Assembly: GCA_002316225.1 (NCBI GenBank)
Contig: DCDC01000185.1
Location: 1-20,347, forward strand
Direction of reading: 5' to 3'
Length of the DNA stretch: 20,347 nt
Origin: Firmicutes bacterium UBA1065
GTDB lineage: Bacteria; Bacillota; Clostridia; Tissierellales; Sedimentibacteraceae
Below, piece after piece: positions 1 through 7,522 of the stretch; the first letter of the stretch is position 1; every line of letters starts with the position of its first letter. A program made the translations under genes and the position numbers. The notes beneath the pieces were generated by a model. The model did no database searches. It saw nothing but the letters and a program-made list of their open reading frames with translations, and was not told the origin of the DNA.

Positions 1-25
1 AAATAAAAAAGAACCAATATAAGTC

Positions 26-54
26 TTGACAAATATTTCTGCATTTGATACAGT
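26..54 (+). promoter_or_regulatory. Sigma-A type promoter of the P-type ATPase gene
   Basis: A perfect -35 hexamer TTGACA lies at 26-31, followed by a 17-base spacer and a -10 hexamer TACAGT (4 of 6 matches) at 49-54. This predicts a transcription start near 61, exactly where the aptamer helix begins at 62, which supports the assignment. Confidence 0.7.
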
Positions 55-61
55 TATCGTA

Positions 62-156
62 CTAAAAGGGAGTAGTTTTAAAATTTCCGGTCAACAGCAC
101 GGAATTATGTATTCTGGCCGGGAATCCTCATGTAAAAGAGGTAACGAGACTTTTGG
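62..156 (+). ncRNA. yybP-ykoY family manganese riboswitch aptamer
   Basis: The leader carries the hallmarks of the yybP-ykoY (Mn2+) riboswitch. There is a purine-rich GGGAGTAG loop at 68-75, a CCGGTCAACA segment at 87-96 whose CCGG can pair with the CCGG at 118-121, a small CCTC/GAGG hairpin at 126-141 and the closing segment TAACGAGAC at 142-150. Helix P1 can form from 62-68 with 150-156. Established knowledge: this class binds Mn2+ and controls MntP, TerC-like proteins and P-type ATPases, for example Lactococcus yoaB. The gene directly downstream is such an ATPase. The match is by eye and no covariance model was run. Confidence 0.86.
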
Positions 157-194
157 TATGTCTGTTTATCGGATATGCCGAAAGTCTTTTTTTT
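148..194 (+). terminator. Intrinsic terminator forming the riboswitch expression platform
   Basis: The arms 148-162 and 172-186 form a 15-pair stem, including several G-U pairs, around a 9-base loop. Eight T residues follow at 187-194. The 5' arm (GACTTTTGG at 148-156) contains the 3' strand of aptamer helix P1, so the two structures exclude each other. A ligand that stabilises P1 should prevent termination, making this a transcriptional ON switch for high Mn2+. Confidence 0.88.
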
Positions 195-231
195 ACCTTA
201 AAATCCCACAAAATTAATAAAGGAGTGCAAA

Positions 232-2916
232 ATGTATTACAAAAAAAGCATACAGGAAACATGTGAGGAATTAAATACGAATCAAAAGACCGGCTTAAGC
301 ATGGAAGAAGCGAAAAAGAGGCTCATGGAAAAAGGTCCCAATGAGCTGGTTGAGAAAAAAATGAAAACAAAGCTTGAAATGTTTTTGGCCCAACTGAAGG
401 ATACCCTTATTTATATCCTCTTTGGGGCTGCAGCCATATCCATAGCCTTGAATGAGATTACGGATGCCATAATAATCCTCTTAGTTGTACTCTTGAATGC
501 TTTTATAGGCATGGTCCAGGAATCAAAGGCTGAAGCTGCCCTCGAAGCTTTAAAAAATCTTTCAAGCCCCACCGCTATGGTTAGGCGTAACGGCAAAGTA
601 ATGGAAATTCCGGCAAGGGAATTGGTTGTGGGTGATGTGGTAATACTTGAAGCAGGCCGAATCATACCTGCCGATTTAAGACTGACACGGTCTGTTAATT
701 TAAAAATAGAAGAATCTGCCTTAACCGGGGAATCCGTTCCCGTTGACAAGAATGCAGACTTGGTATGTGACAAGGAAGTGGGCCTTGGAGACCGTTTGAA
801 TATGGCCTTTTCTTCCACAAGCGTAGCCTACGGCCGAGGTGAAGGCCTTGTGGTTCATACGGGAATGGATACCGAAATCGGAAAAATAGCCGCCATGATA
901 AATGAAAGCACCGAAGACCTGACTCCCCTTCAGAAAAGACTCAACGACTTAGGAAAAGTATTAGGAGGAGTTGCCGTAGCTATAGTGGCGGCAATGTTTG
1001 GAATTGCCCTTCTTCAGGGAAGAAACATTATCGAAATGCTTATTACGGCAATCGCCTTAGCAGTAGCTGCAGTCCCTGAAGGCCTCACGGCAGTCGTAAC
1101 CATAGTACTGGCACTTGGAGTCACCAGGATGGTTAGGGTAAATACCATCGTGCGAAAGCTTCCCGCCGTGGAAACCTTAGGATCCGTAAGCATAGTATGT
1201 TCAGACAAAACCGGCACCCTGACCCAGAATAAGATGACCGTAACCAAAGTTTATCTGGACGGCCAAATAAAAAGTCCTGATGACTTATCATACGAAAACG
1301 ACAAGTTATTCCTGGACGGCTTCATCCTTTGCAATGATGCTTCCACGGCAGATAACATCAGGATGGGAGACCCTACGGAGTTAGCCCTCCTGGATATGGG
1401 AAACAAGTTGAATGTTTTAAAAGAAAAGCTGGAAGAAGCAAATCCTCGAATCAACGAGCTGGCCTTTGACTCGGCAAGAAAACTGATGACAACCGTACAC
1501 AGGGACCAGGCCGGCAAGGTGATGAGTTATACCAAGGGGGCCATGGATATACTTTTAAACAGGTGCAAGAAGATATATATAAATGGCCAAACTCAGGATT
1601 TAACCGAAACCCATATAGATGAAATAAACAAGGCTGCTACGGAAATGGCTAAAGGAGCCCTTCGGGTATTGGCCCTTGGAATCAAGGAAGATGATGATTC
1701 GGCAAGTGAAGAAGATCTTACCTTTGTAGGCCTTGCAGGAATGATTGATCCGCCCCGGCCCGAAGCCAAGAATTCTGTAAAAACATTAAAAAAAGCCGGT
1801 ATCAGAACCATTATGATCACCGGGGACCACAAGGATACCGCCCTTGCTATCGCCAGGGACCTAGGCATAGCTGATGATGAAAGCCAGTGTATAACCGGCA
1901 GCGAATTAAACAAGCTTAGCCAGGAAGAGTTGAATGAGAGGATAAGGGATTTAAGGGTATTTGCAAGAGTTTCCCCGGAGCATAAGGTAATGATAGTAAA
2001 AGCTTTTAAATCCAAGGGAAGCATAGTATCCATGACCGGAGACGGGGTTAACGATGCCCCTTCCTTAAAGTCAGCGGATATAGGAGTAGCCATGGGCATC
2101 ACGGGAACAGATGTTGCCAAGGGAGCTTCAGACATGGTTCTTATGGATGATAATTTTGCAACCATTGAAAAAGCTGTTGCGGAAGGAAGGGGTATTTACA
2201 CCAACATTAAAAAGACAGTATTATTTTTGTTATCCTCAAACTTTGGAGAAGTTATATCCATGTTTACAGCCATAGCCGCCGGACTAACTGCCCCCCTTCA
2301 ATCCATACACATACTTTGGGTTAATTTGATTACAGACTCCCTTCCGGCCCTGGCTTTGGGAGTTGACCCCAAGAGCAGGGAAATCATGAATGAAAAACCA
2401 AGGGACCCCAATGAAAGCTTGTTTGCCCACGGTGGTTTAATCTTTACCCTTTACAACGGAATTATGATTGCAGCCTTGACCCTTGCGGCCTATTTATGGT
2501 CTCCTGTCATCCACTTAAGTTCAGCAGGTATTCCGGTAACCCTATGGAATATCAGGGACTTGTTCAACGGAGTCCTTGATGTGCCGGGTATAGATTTGCC
2601 TGATATCATAAGGCATGCACAAACTTACGCTTTTACGACCCTTGGAATTTCACAGCTTTTCCATGCCATAGGTATGAGAAACTATGACAAATCCTTGTTC
2701 AAAATGAGCCATGTGGATAATCCTGCCATGATTGGGGCATTTTCTTTGGGTTTGCTCCTCCAGGTACTGGTAACCGAAATTCCTTTCCTTACGGAAATGT
2801 TTGAAACAAGCCGGCTTACTCTCAGAGAATGGGCAAACCTGATACTTTTATCAATGGTTCCTTTACTGTCGCATGAAGTAATTGTACTGGGGAAGAAAAT
2901 ATTCAGGAAACAATAG
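232..2916 (+). CDS. Calcium-type P-type ATPase, probable Mn2+ (or Ca2+/Mn2+) exporter
   Basis: An 894-residue P-type ATPase that uses ATP to pump a divalent cation across the cytoplasmic membrane. Visible motifs in order are the N-terminal cation-ATPase domain (about 1-70), TGES at 165-168 (phosphatase loop), PEGL at 282-285 in M4, the phosphorylated DKTGT at 325-329, KGA at 435-437 in the nucleotide pocket, TGDH at 530-533 and TGDGVND at 602-608. Membrane segments follow to the C-terminus. Ion-site residues like those of SERCA include E283, N670, E673, N698, T701 and D702, while the M8 glutamate appears replaced by Q808. Start ATG 232 follows AAAGGAG at 219-225. The class (type II, Ca2+-like) comes from the motifs. 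The preference for Mn2+ is inferred from the riboswitch in the leader. Ca2+ transport remains possible. Confidence 0.93.
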   Translation: MYYKKSIQETCEELNTNQKTGLSMEEAKKRLMEKGPNELVEKKMKTKLEMFLAQLKDTLIYILFGAAAISIALNEITDAIIILLVVLLNAFIGMVQESKAEAALEALKNLSSPTAMVRRNGKVMEIPARELVVGDVVILEAGRIIPADLRLTRSVNLKIEESALTGESVPVDKNADLVCDKEVGLGDRLNMAFSSTSVAYGRGEGLVVHTGMDTEIGKIAAMINESTEDLTPLQKRLNDLGKVLGGVAVAIVAAMFGIALLQGRNIIEMLITAIALAVAAVPEGLTAVVTIVLALGVTRMVRVNTIVRKLPAVETLGSVSIVCSDKTGTLTQNKMTVTKVYLDGQIKSPDDLSYENDKLFLDGFILCNDASTADNIRMGDPTELALLDMGNKLNVLKEKLEEANPRINELAFDSARKLMTTVHRDQAGKVMSYTKGAMDILLNRCKKIYINGQTQDLTETHIDEINKAATEMAKGALRVLALGIKEDDDSASEEDLTFVGLAGMIDPPRPEAKNSVKTLKKAGIRTIMITGDHKDTALAIARDLGIADDESQCITGSELNKLSQEELNERIRDLRVFARVSPEHKVMIVKAFKSKGSIVSMTGDGVNDAPSLKSADIGVAMGITGTDVAKGASDMVLMDDNFATIEKAVAEGRGIYTNIKKTVLFLLSSNFGEVISMFTAIAAGLTAPLQSIHILWVNLITDSLPALALGVDPKSREIMNEKPRDPNESLFAHGGLIFTLYNGIMIAALTLAAYLWSPVIHLSSAGIPVTLWNIRDLFNGVLDVPGIDLPDIIRHAQTYAFTTLGISQLFHAIGMRNYDKSLFKMSHVDNPAMIGAFSLGLLLQVLVTEIPFLTEMFETSRLTLREWANLILLSMVPLLSHEVIVLGKKIFRKQ

Positions 2917-2928
2917 GCCATGGCTCAT

Positions 2929-2957
2929 GAGATCCTTCGCTATCGCTCATGATGACA
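2929..2957. repeat. Intergenic palindromic repeat, copy 1
   Basis: The sequence starts GAGATCCTTCGC and ends TCATGATGACA. It resembles the short repeat seen between genes in many bacteria, whose complementary form runs roughly GTCATCCTGAGCGAAG then CGAAGGATCTC. Related copies occur near 18419-18450 and 19682-19746 in this window. It sits directly after the ATPase gene. Confidence 0.6.
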
Positions 2958-3040
2958 AAATGATAATCCTAATACTTAGGATGACAAAATAATAATCCTA
3001 ATACTTAGTGACAAAATGACAATCCTGATAATCAGGATGA
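2951..3040. repeat. Tandem array of about three 29-base units
   Basis: Units at 2951-2979, 2980-3008 and 3009-3035 share the pattern GATGACAAAATGATAATCCT followed by an A/T-rich end; the third is 27 bases and lacks the first two. A partial fourth unit starts at 3036. Unit junctions form hairpins: ATCCTAA-TAC-TTAGGAT at 2966-2982 and ATCCTGA-TAA-TCAGGAT at 3022-3038. The two differ by a matched change in both arms. Confidence 0.75.
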
Positions 3041-3042
3041 TA

Positions 3043-3080
3043 AATGGGCGTTTAAGCTAATATAAGCTCAAACGCCCATT
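3043..3080. terminator. Two-way terminator between ATPase and fumarate reductase genes
   Basis: The arms 3043-3058 and 3065-3080 form a 16-position stem with one A-C mismatch and a 6-base loop. It lies between the 3' ends of two convergent genes. T-rich tracts after the stem are modest on both strands, so termination efficiency is uncertain. Confidence 0.7.
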
Positions 3081-3110
3081 CATTAATCATTTATTTCACA
3101 GTTTCGTTTC

Positions 3111-4892
3111 TTATTCTCCTTTTACGGCTTCAGCAGCTTTGGCTCCTGCTGTTCTACCGAATACGGTTATATCAGCAACCGCATTTCCTCCGATCCTGTT
3201 ACCGCCGTGAACTCCGCCTGTAACTTCTCCCGCTGCATAGAGACCTTTAACAACTTGGCCTGAATTATTGATTACTTCGCAGTTGGTGTTAATCTTAACA
3301 CCGCCCATGGTATGGTGAATTGCAGGTGCTATTTCTACATAATAGAAGGGGCCTGTTACCAATTCAACTTCCAGAGAAGTCCTGCCAAAGTCCGGATCGG
3401 ATTTTTCTCTTACATACTTGTTGTAATCTTCAATTGTTTGTTTGAGAGCTTCCGCATCCACATCCATCAATTTTGCCAGGTCATCCAAGGTGGCAGCTTC
3501 CTTCAGGAAGCCTTGATCCCTATAGCTCTTATAAGTAGAAGCTTTTTCGAAAACGGTCTTGTCAAGAACCAAAAATGCGGTTTTTCCTTCCTGGGCCAGT
3601 ACGGCTTCGGAAACAACGTCTCTTGTTTCGAGTTCATTTACAAACCTTTTTGCATCACGGTTTACTAAGATTGCTCCGTCACCTCTTATGCCTTCCGTTA
3701 TCATTTCATTGTAGAAGGGTACTACGGTCGGGTGTGTTTGGATTTCTGCTATATCAGTCAGGGCAACATCCAGTTTTTCAACCATCAAAAGGGCATCTCC
3801 GGTAGCACCGGGTTGATTGGTCGTTCCAAAACCTTTCAGTGAAGGTTTATATTTTTCAACCAATTCCGGATTTGCACCGAAACCGCCGGATGCTAAAATA
3901 ACTGCCTTTGCATTGATATTGTATGTATTCCCGTCCTTATTTTCTACCTTGATGCCGGTTACCTTGTCGCCATCCGTCAAAATCTCTACAGCCTTGGTAT
4001 TTAATCTCACATCTATGCCCAGTTCTTTAACCTGTTTTGTAAATACATCCATCAAGTGAGTACCTACCGGCATTCCGCCCGGCCCCTTATGGATACGGTC
4101 TACGCTTTGACCGCCTGATCTGCCTATTTCGTGCAAATCAGCCCCTAAGGATTCCAGCCAGTATATAGTTTCTGCCGACTTTTCAGTTAGGTATTTTAAC
4201 AATTCAGGGTCATTCTTATTGTAACCGCCCTTCATGGTATCCTGATAGAATAATTCAGGGCTGTCCTCTATACCCTTGGCTTCCTGATACTTGGTGCCGG
4301 CTGCATTCATTCCCCCTGTGGCATAGTTGGTATTACCGCCCATGAAAGCCATCTTTTCAACTACTATTACTTCTGCACCCTTATTTGTTGCTTCTATGGC
4401 AGCCGTTAAACCTGCACCGCCGGAACCAACAATTACTATGTCGGTTGTAACATCTTCAACCTTTTCTTCTTGTGCAGTCACTTCCTTAGGACTTAACTCA
4501 ACATTTGCTTTCTTAACGGCGTCATTGACACTGGTTTTAACAGCCATGCTTGTCAAAGTAGCTCCTGATACTGCATCCACATCCGTTGAGTTTGATGCAA
4601 TCATTTCGCCGAATAACTGTTCTATTACGGTTGAGGTAAAGCCTGACTCACTGCTTTCCAAAACCTTTATATCTTTTATTTCCGAATTTTCCAAAGTAAC
4701 TGCTACCTTGAAGGTACCATATTTGCCCTTTCCTTCACCTTCAAAAACACCGCTTACAAGATCAGCAGGTTCTTCTTCTACAGGCTCTTCCTCTTGTCCT
4801 TCATCTTGCGGTTGAGGCTTTTGACATGCAACCAAAGGAAGAAGCAAGAGAATAGACAATAATAAAGCTAGTAATCTTTTAATACTATTCAT
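3111..4892 (-). CDS. Lipoprotein FMN-binding/FAD-binding fumarate-reductase-like flavoprotein
   Basis: A 593-residue exported reductase. The N-terminus is a lipoprotein signal with lipobox LVAC ending at C23, followed by an acidic linker. An FMN-binding domain (about 45-130) contains DAVSGATLTS at 106-115, the site where ApbE-type enzymes attach FMN, probably at T112. The FAD-binding reductase domain begins with VGSGGAGLTAA at 155-165. Catalytic residues by analogy to soluble fumarate reductase are H387 (THPT), T399-E400, R424 (TRD), H526/H527 and R566. The likely role is fumarate or another unsaturated acid as electron acceptor on the outer face of the membrane. The TE pair fits fumarate better than urocanate, but the substrate is inferred. 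No cytochrome domain or membrane partner is encoded nearby. The start follows AAAGGAG with good spacing. Confidence 0.88.
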   Translation of the reverse strand: MNSIKRLLALLLSILLLLPLVACQKPQPQDEGQEEEPVEEEPADLVSGVFEGEGKGKYGTFKVAVTLENSEIKDIKVLESSESGFTSTVIEQLFGEMIASNSTDVDAVSGATLTSMAVKTSVNDAVKKANVELSPKEVTAQEEKVEDVTTDIVIVGSGGAGLTAAIEATNKGAEVIVVEKMAFMGGNTNYATGGMNAAGTKYQEAKGIEDSPELFYQDTMKGGYNKNDPELLKYLTEKSAETIYWLESLGADLHEIGRSGGQSVDRIHKGPGGMPVGTHLMDVFTKQVKELGIDVRLNTKAVEILTDGDKVTGIKVENKDGNTYNINAKAVILASGGFGANPELVEKYKPSLKGFGTTNQPGATGDALLMVEKLDVALTDIAEIQTHPTVVPFYNEMITEGIRGDGAILVNRDAKRFVNELETRDVVSEAVLAQEGKTAFLVLDKTVFEKASTYKSYRDQGFLKEAATLDDLAKLMDVDAEALKQTIEDYNKYVREKSDPDFGRTSLEVELVTGPFYYVEIAPAIHHTMGGVKINTNCEVINNSGQVVKGLYAAGEVTGGVHGGNRIGGNAVADITVFGRTAGAKAAEAVKGE

Positions 4893-4928
4893 AGGTCCTC
4901 TCCTTTATGATAAATTTTTAACACATAG

Positions 4929-4957
4929 AGTTTATTATATCCTTTTTTATTTGTCAA
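4929..4957 (-). promoter_or_regulatory. Probable promoter of the fumarate reductase gene
   Basis: On the minus strand a perfect TTGACA (4952-4957) is followed after 17 bases by TAAACT (4929-4934, 4 of 6 matches). A perfect TATAAT lies in between (4934-4939) but only 12 bases from the -35, so the exact -10 is uncertain. Confidence 0.5.
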
Positions 4958-4996
4958 GGGACATATTATAAAACATCGAATGACCCTAATATGAGA

Positions 4997-5027
4997 TAAA
5001 AAAAAGGGAGCAATAATCTGCTCCTTT
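4997..5027 (-). terminator. Terminator of the ruv-queA-tgt-yajC operon
   Basis: On the minus strand, directly after the yajC stop codon, AGGAGCA pairs with TGCTCCC (inner arms 5007-5012 and 5019-5024) and eight T residues follow (4998-5005). This is a standard intrinsic terminator. Confidence 0.88.
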
Positions 5028-5352
5028 ACTCTTCTTCTTTTTTATCTTCAACAGTTTCTTCGACTTCTTCTTTAGGGGCCTTTTCTTTAGCCTTCTTGGT
5101 AACACTGCCTATAGCCCATTTTGAAAACTCAAGTCTTTGCTTGCCGTAAGGCATTTCCAAAGTTACGATTTCATCGTTTACTTTAACAACTTTTCCGTGA
5201 ATTCCGCCGATGGTTATTACTTCATCTCCAGCTGTCAAGCTGTCTCTCATCGCCTTGATTTCTTTCTCTTTCTTTTTCTGTGGTCTTATCATGGTGAAAT
5301 ACATTATCCCGAAGAAGGCCACCAACATTATAATTCCGCTGTACTCCTGCAT
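5026..5352 (-). CDS. yajC: Preprotein translocase accessory subunit YajC
   Basis: A 108-residue membrane protein with one N-terminal membrane helix (about 6-22) followed by RPQKKKEKE and the conserved core GDEVITIGGIHGKVVKV at 42-58. The tail after about residue 88 is charged and rich in Glu and Lys. YajC associates with SecDF and the SecYEG translocon in bacteria; its exact role is not settled. It is the last gene of the operon, 18 bases after tgt, with a perfect AGGAGG ribosome binding site. The position after tgt is typical of many bacteria, but secD and secF do not follow here because the terminator intervenes. Confidence 0.93.
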   Translation of the reverse strand: MQEYSGIIMLVAFFGIMYFTMIRPQKKKEKEIKAMRDSLTAGDEVITIGGIHGKVVKVNDEIVTLEMPYGKQRLEFSKWAIGSVTKKAKEKAPKEEVEETVEDKKEEE

Positions 5353-5370
5353 GTTTCCTCCTAATCATTA

Positions 5371-6480
5371 TTAATATCCGTAATTCTCATAAAATTCTTT
5401 TTTAAATTTCATGAATTTGTCTTCCATTATACTTATTCTAATACCTTTCATCAAATTAATCAAGAAAAATAAATTATGGATTGACGCAAGCCTTGCCCCT
5501 AAGATTTCTTTTTCCCCGAATAAATGCCTGATATAGGCTCTTGAATAATTCCTGCAGGTGTAGCAGGTACAGTTTTCATCAATGGGGCCGAAATCATTTT
5601 TATATTTTGCGTTTTTGATTGTCAACTGGCCCTTGCTGGTCAAAAATGCCCCGTGTCTCGCCATCCTTGTTGGCAGGACGCAGTCCGCCATGTCGATACC
5701 TCTTTCAACGGCCTCAAACAAATAGTCAGGGCTGCCCACCCCCATCAGGTATCTGGGTTTATCCCTTGGCAAAAGCTCTACCGTATAATCCATCACCTGG
5801 CACATTAAATCTTTAGGCTCTCCCACGCTCAAGCCTCCAAGGGCATAGCCGGGGAAGTCAAGATCCGTGATTTGCTTTACGCTTTCTATCCTTAAGTCCT
5901 TGTACATTCCTCCCTGGACTATTCCAAACAGGGCCTGGCTTTCTCTATTCTTGTGGTGGTCCTTACACCTTTTGGCCCACCGGGTGGTCCTCTCCATGGA
6001 CTTTTTGACATATTCGTAGTCTGCGGGATAGGGGGCGCACTCATCGAAGGCCATCATTATGTCGGACCCCAAATAGTTTTGAATTTCAACAGATTTTTCA
6101 GGGCTTATAAAATGCCTGGATCCGTCTATGTGGGACCTGAACTCTACTCCTTCTTCCCTGATTTTTCTCAAATCACCTAAGCTGAACACCTGAAAACCAC
6201 CGCTGTCTGTCAGTATGGGACGGTCCCAGTTCATAAACTTGTGAAGCCCTCCGGCTTCCTTTACCAACTCATGACCCGGCCTCAGATAAAGGTGATAGGT
6301 ATTTCCCAATATTATCTCGGCCTCAAGCTCTTTCAGTTCTTCCGGGGTCATGGCCTTAACCGTTCCCTTTGTTCCGACGGGCATGAATACCGGCGTATGA
6401 ATGACACCGTGAGGTGTGGTTATTTTTCCTAATCTTGCCTTACATTCTTTTGATTCTTTTATCAGTTCAAACTTAAACAT
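5371..6480 (-). CDS. tgt: tRNA-guanine transglycosylase (queuine tRNA-ribosyltransferase)
   Basis: A 369-residue enzyme that swaps the guanine at position 34 of GUN-anticodon tRNAs for the queuosine precursor preQ1. TDSGGFQVFS at 91-100 holds the conserved active-site Asp (D92). GIDMADCVLPTR at 261-272 contains the nucleophile D266. The zinc site is C304, C306, C309 and H335. Length and motif order are normal for the bacterial enzyme. It lies 7 bases after queA, whose stop codon overlaps the AGGAG ribosome binding site of tgt. Pairing with queA gives two steps of queuosine synthesis. No preQ1 synthesis genes (queCDE, queF) are in the window. Confidence 0.97.
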   Translation of the reverse strand: MFKFELIKESKECKARLGKITTPHGVIHTPVFMPVGTKGTVKAMTPEELKELEAEIILGNTYHLYLRPGHELVKEAGGLHKFMNWDRPILTDSGGFQVFSLGDLRKIREEGVEFRSHIDGSRHFISPEKSVEIQNYLGSDIMMAFDECAPYPADYEYVKKSMERTTRWAKRCKDHHKNRESQALFGIVQGGMYKDLRIESVKQITDLDFPGYALGGLSVGEPKDLMCQVMDYTVELLPRDKPRYLMGVGSPDYLFEAVERGIDMADCVLPTRMARHGAFLTSKGQLTIKNAKYKNDFGPIDENCTCYTCRNYSRAYIRHLFGEKEILGARLASIHNLFFLINLMKGIRISIMEDKFMKFKKEFYENYGY

Positions 6481-6487
6481 ATTTCTC

Positions 6488-7522
6488 CTACTTTATGTAC
6501 ATGGCATCACCGAAGCTGAAAAACCTGTATTCTTTTTCAACAGCTTCCCTGTATGCCTTCATGATATTTTCCTTTCCTGCCAATGCGCTAACCAGCATGA
6601 TCAAGGTAGATTCCGGAAGGTGGAAGTTGGTTATTAAATTATCTACCACCTTGAACTTGTATCCGGGATAAATAAAAATATTTGTCCATCCCTTGCCTTC
6701 CTTGATTCTTCCCCCTTCATCGGCAACAGTTTCCAGGGTCCTGACGCTTGTGGTTCCTACGGCTATAACCTTGCGGCCCTCTTCTCTTGCCCCGTTTATT
6801 TTATCAGCTTCCCTTCTGCTTATTTCATAATACTCGGAATGCATTACATGCTGGTCTATGTACTTGGCTTTTACGGGTCTGAATGTTCCAAGACCCACAT
6901 GAAGGGTAAGCCTTGCTATTTTAACACCCTTGTCTTCTATTTCCTTAAGGAGCCTGTCATTGAAATGGAGGCCTGCCGTTGGTGCAGCAGCAGACCCGGT
7001 ATGCTTAGCATAAATAGTCTGGTACCTGTCCTTATCCTCAAGCTTCTCGTGTATGTAGGGAGGCAGGGGCATCTCCCCTAATTTATCCAAAATTTCTTCA
7101 AATATGCCTTCGTATTCAAATTCGATAATCCTGTTGCCTTCTTCCAGGATATCAATGATTTTTCCTCTGAGAAGCTTTTCGTCAAAAATAATTTCAGTCC
7201 CTATTTTTGCCTTTTTACCAGGCTTTACTAATATTTCCCACCGCCTGTCATCTATTCGTTTTAACAGAAGAATTTCTATTAATGCTTTCGTGTCCTTCCT
7301 GTTACCGAATAATCTTGCGGGCATGACCTTGGTATCATTGATTACCAGGCAGTCGCCCTGGTTTAAATATTCAACTATATCATAAAAATGCCTGTGGCTG
7401 ATTTGACCCGTCCTTTTGTCAAGGACCAAAAGCCTGGAATGGTCTCTCTCCCTTATCGGTGTCTGGGCGATGAGCCTTTCGGGCAGGTCGTAAAAAAAGT
7501 CGCTTGTTTTCAATTTTGTCAT
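6488..7522 (-). CDS. queA: S-adenosylmethionine:tRNA ribosyltransferase-isomerase QueA
   Basis: A 344-residue enzyme that transfers and rearranges the ribosyl part of S-adenosylmethionine onto preQ1 in tRNA, giving epoxyqueuosine. Family signatures include LIAQTPIRERDHSRLLV at 17-33, INDTKVMPARL at 61-71, PTAGLHF at 181-187, HVGLGTFRPV at 208-217, TTSVRTLE at 257-264 and TNFHLPESTL at 298-307. Full length. The start codon overlaps the stop of the upstream SpoIID-like gene by four bases (ATGA), implying translational coupling. Confidence 0.97.
   Translation of the reverse strand: MTKLKTSDFFYDLPERLIAQTPIRERDHSRLLVLDKRTGQISHRHFYDIVEYLNQGDCLVINDTKVMPARLFGNRKDTKALIEILLLKRIDDRRWEILVKPGKKAKIGTEIIFDEKLLRGKIIDILEEGNRIIEFEYEGIFEEILDKLGEMPLPPYIHEKLEDKDRYQTIYAKHTGSAAAPTAGLHFNDRLLKEIEDKGVKIARLTLHVGLGTFRPVKAKYIDQHVMHSEYYEISRREADKINGAREEGRKVIAVGTTSVRTLETVADEGGRIKEGKGWTNIFIYPGYKFKVVDNLITNFHLPESTLIMLVSALAGKENIMKAYREAVEKEYRFFSFGDAMYIK

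Noticed and set aside
26..217. A 63-codon frame starting at TTG before the ATPase gene
   Set aside because: It starts inside the -35 hexamer and runs through the riboswitch and terminator. It has no ribosome binding site.
4327..4815. A 162-codon plus-strand frame antisense to the fumarate reductase gene
   Set aside because: Its composition (Ser, Thr, Ala-rich) is what the complement of the FMN/FAD-binding region gives; no start signals.
4934..4957. TTGACA with TATAAT 12 bases away as the fumarate reductase promoter
   Set aside because: A 12-base spacer is too short for the main sigma factor; the TAAACT at 17 bases is listed instead, with low confidence.
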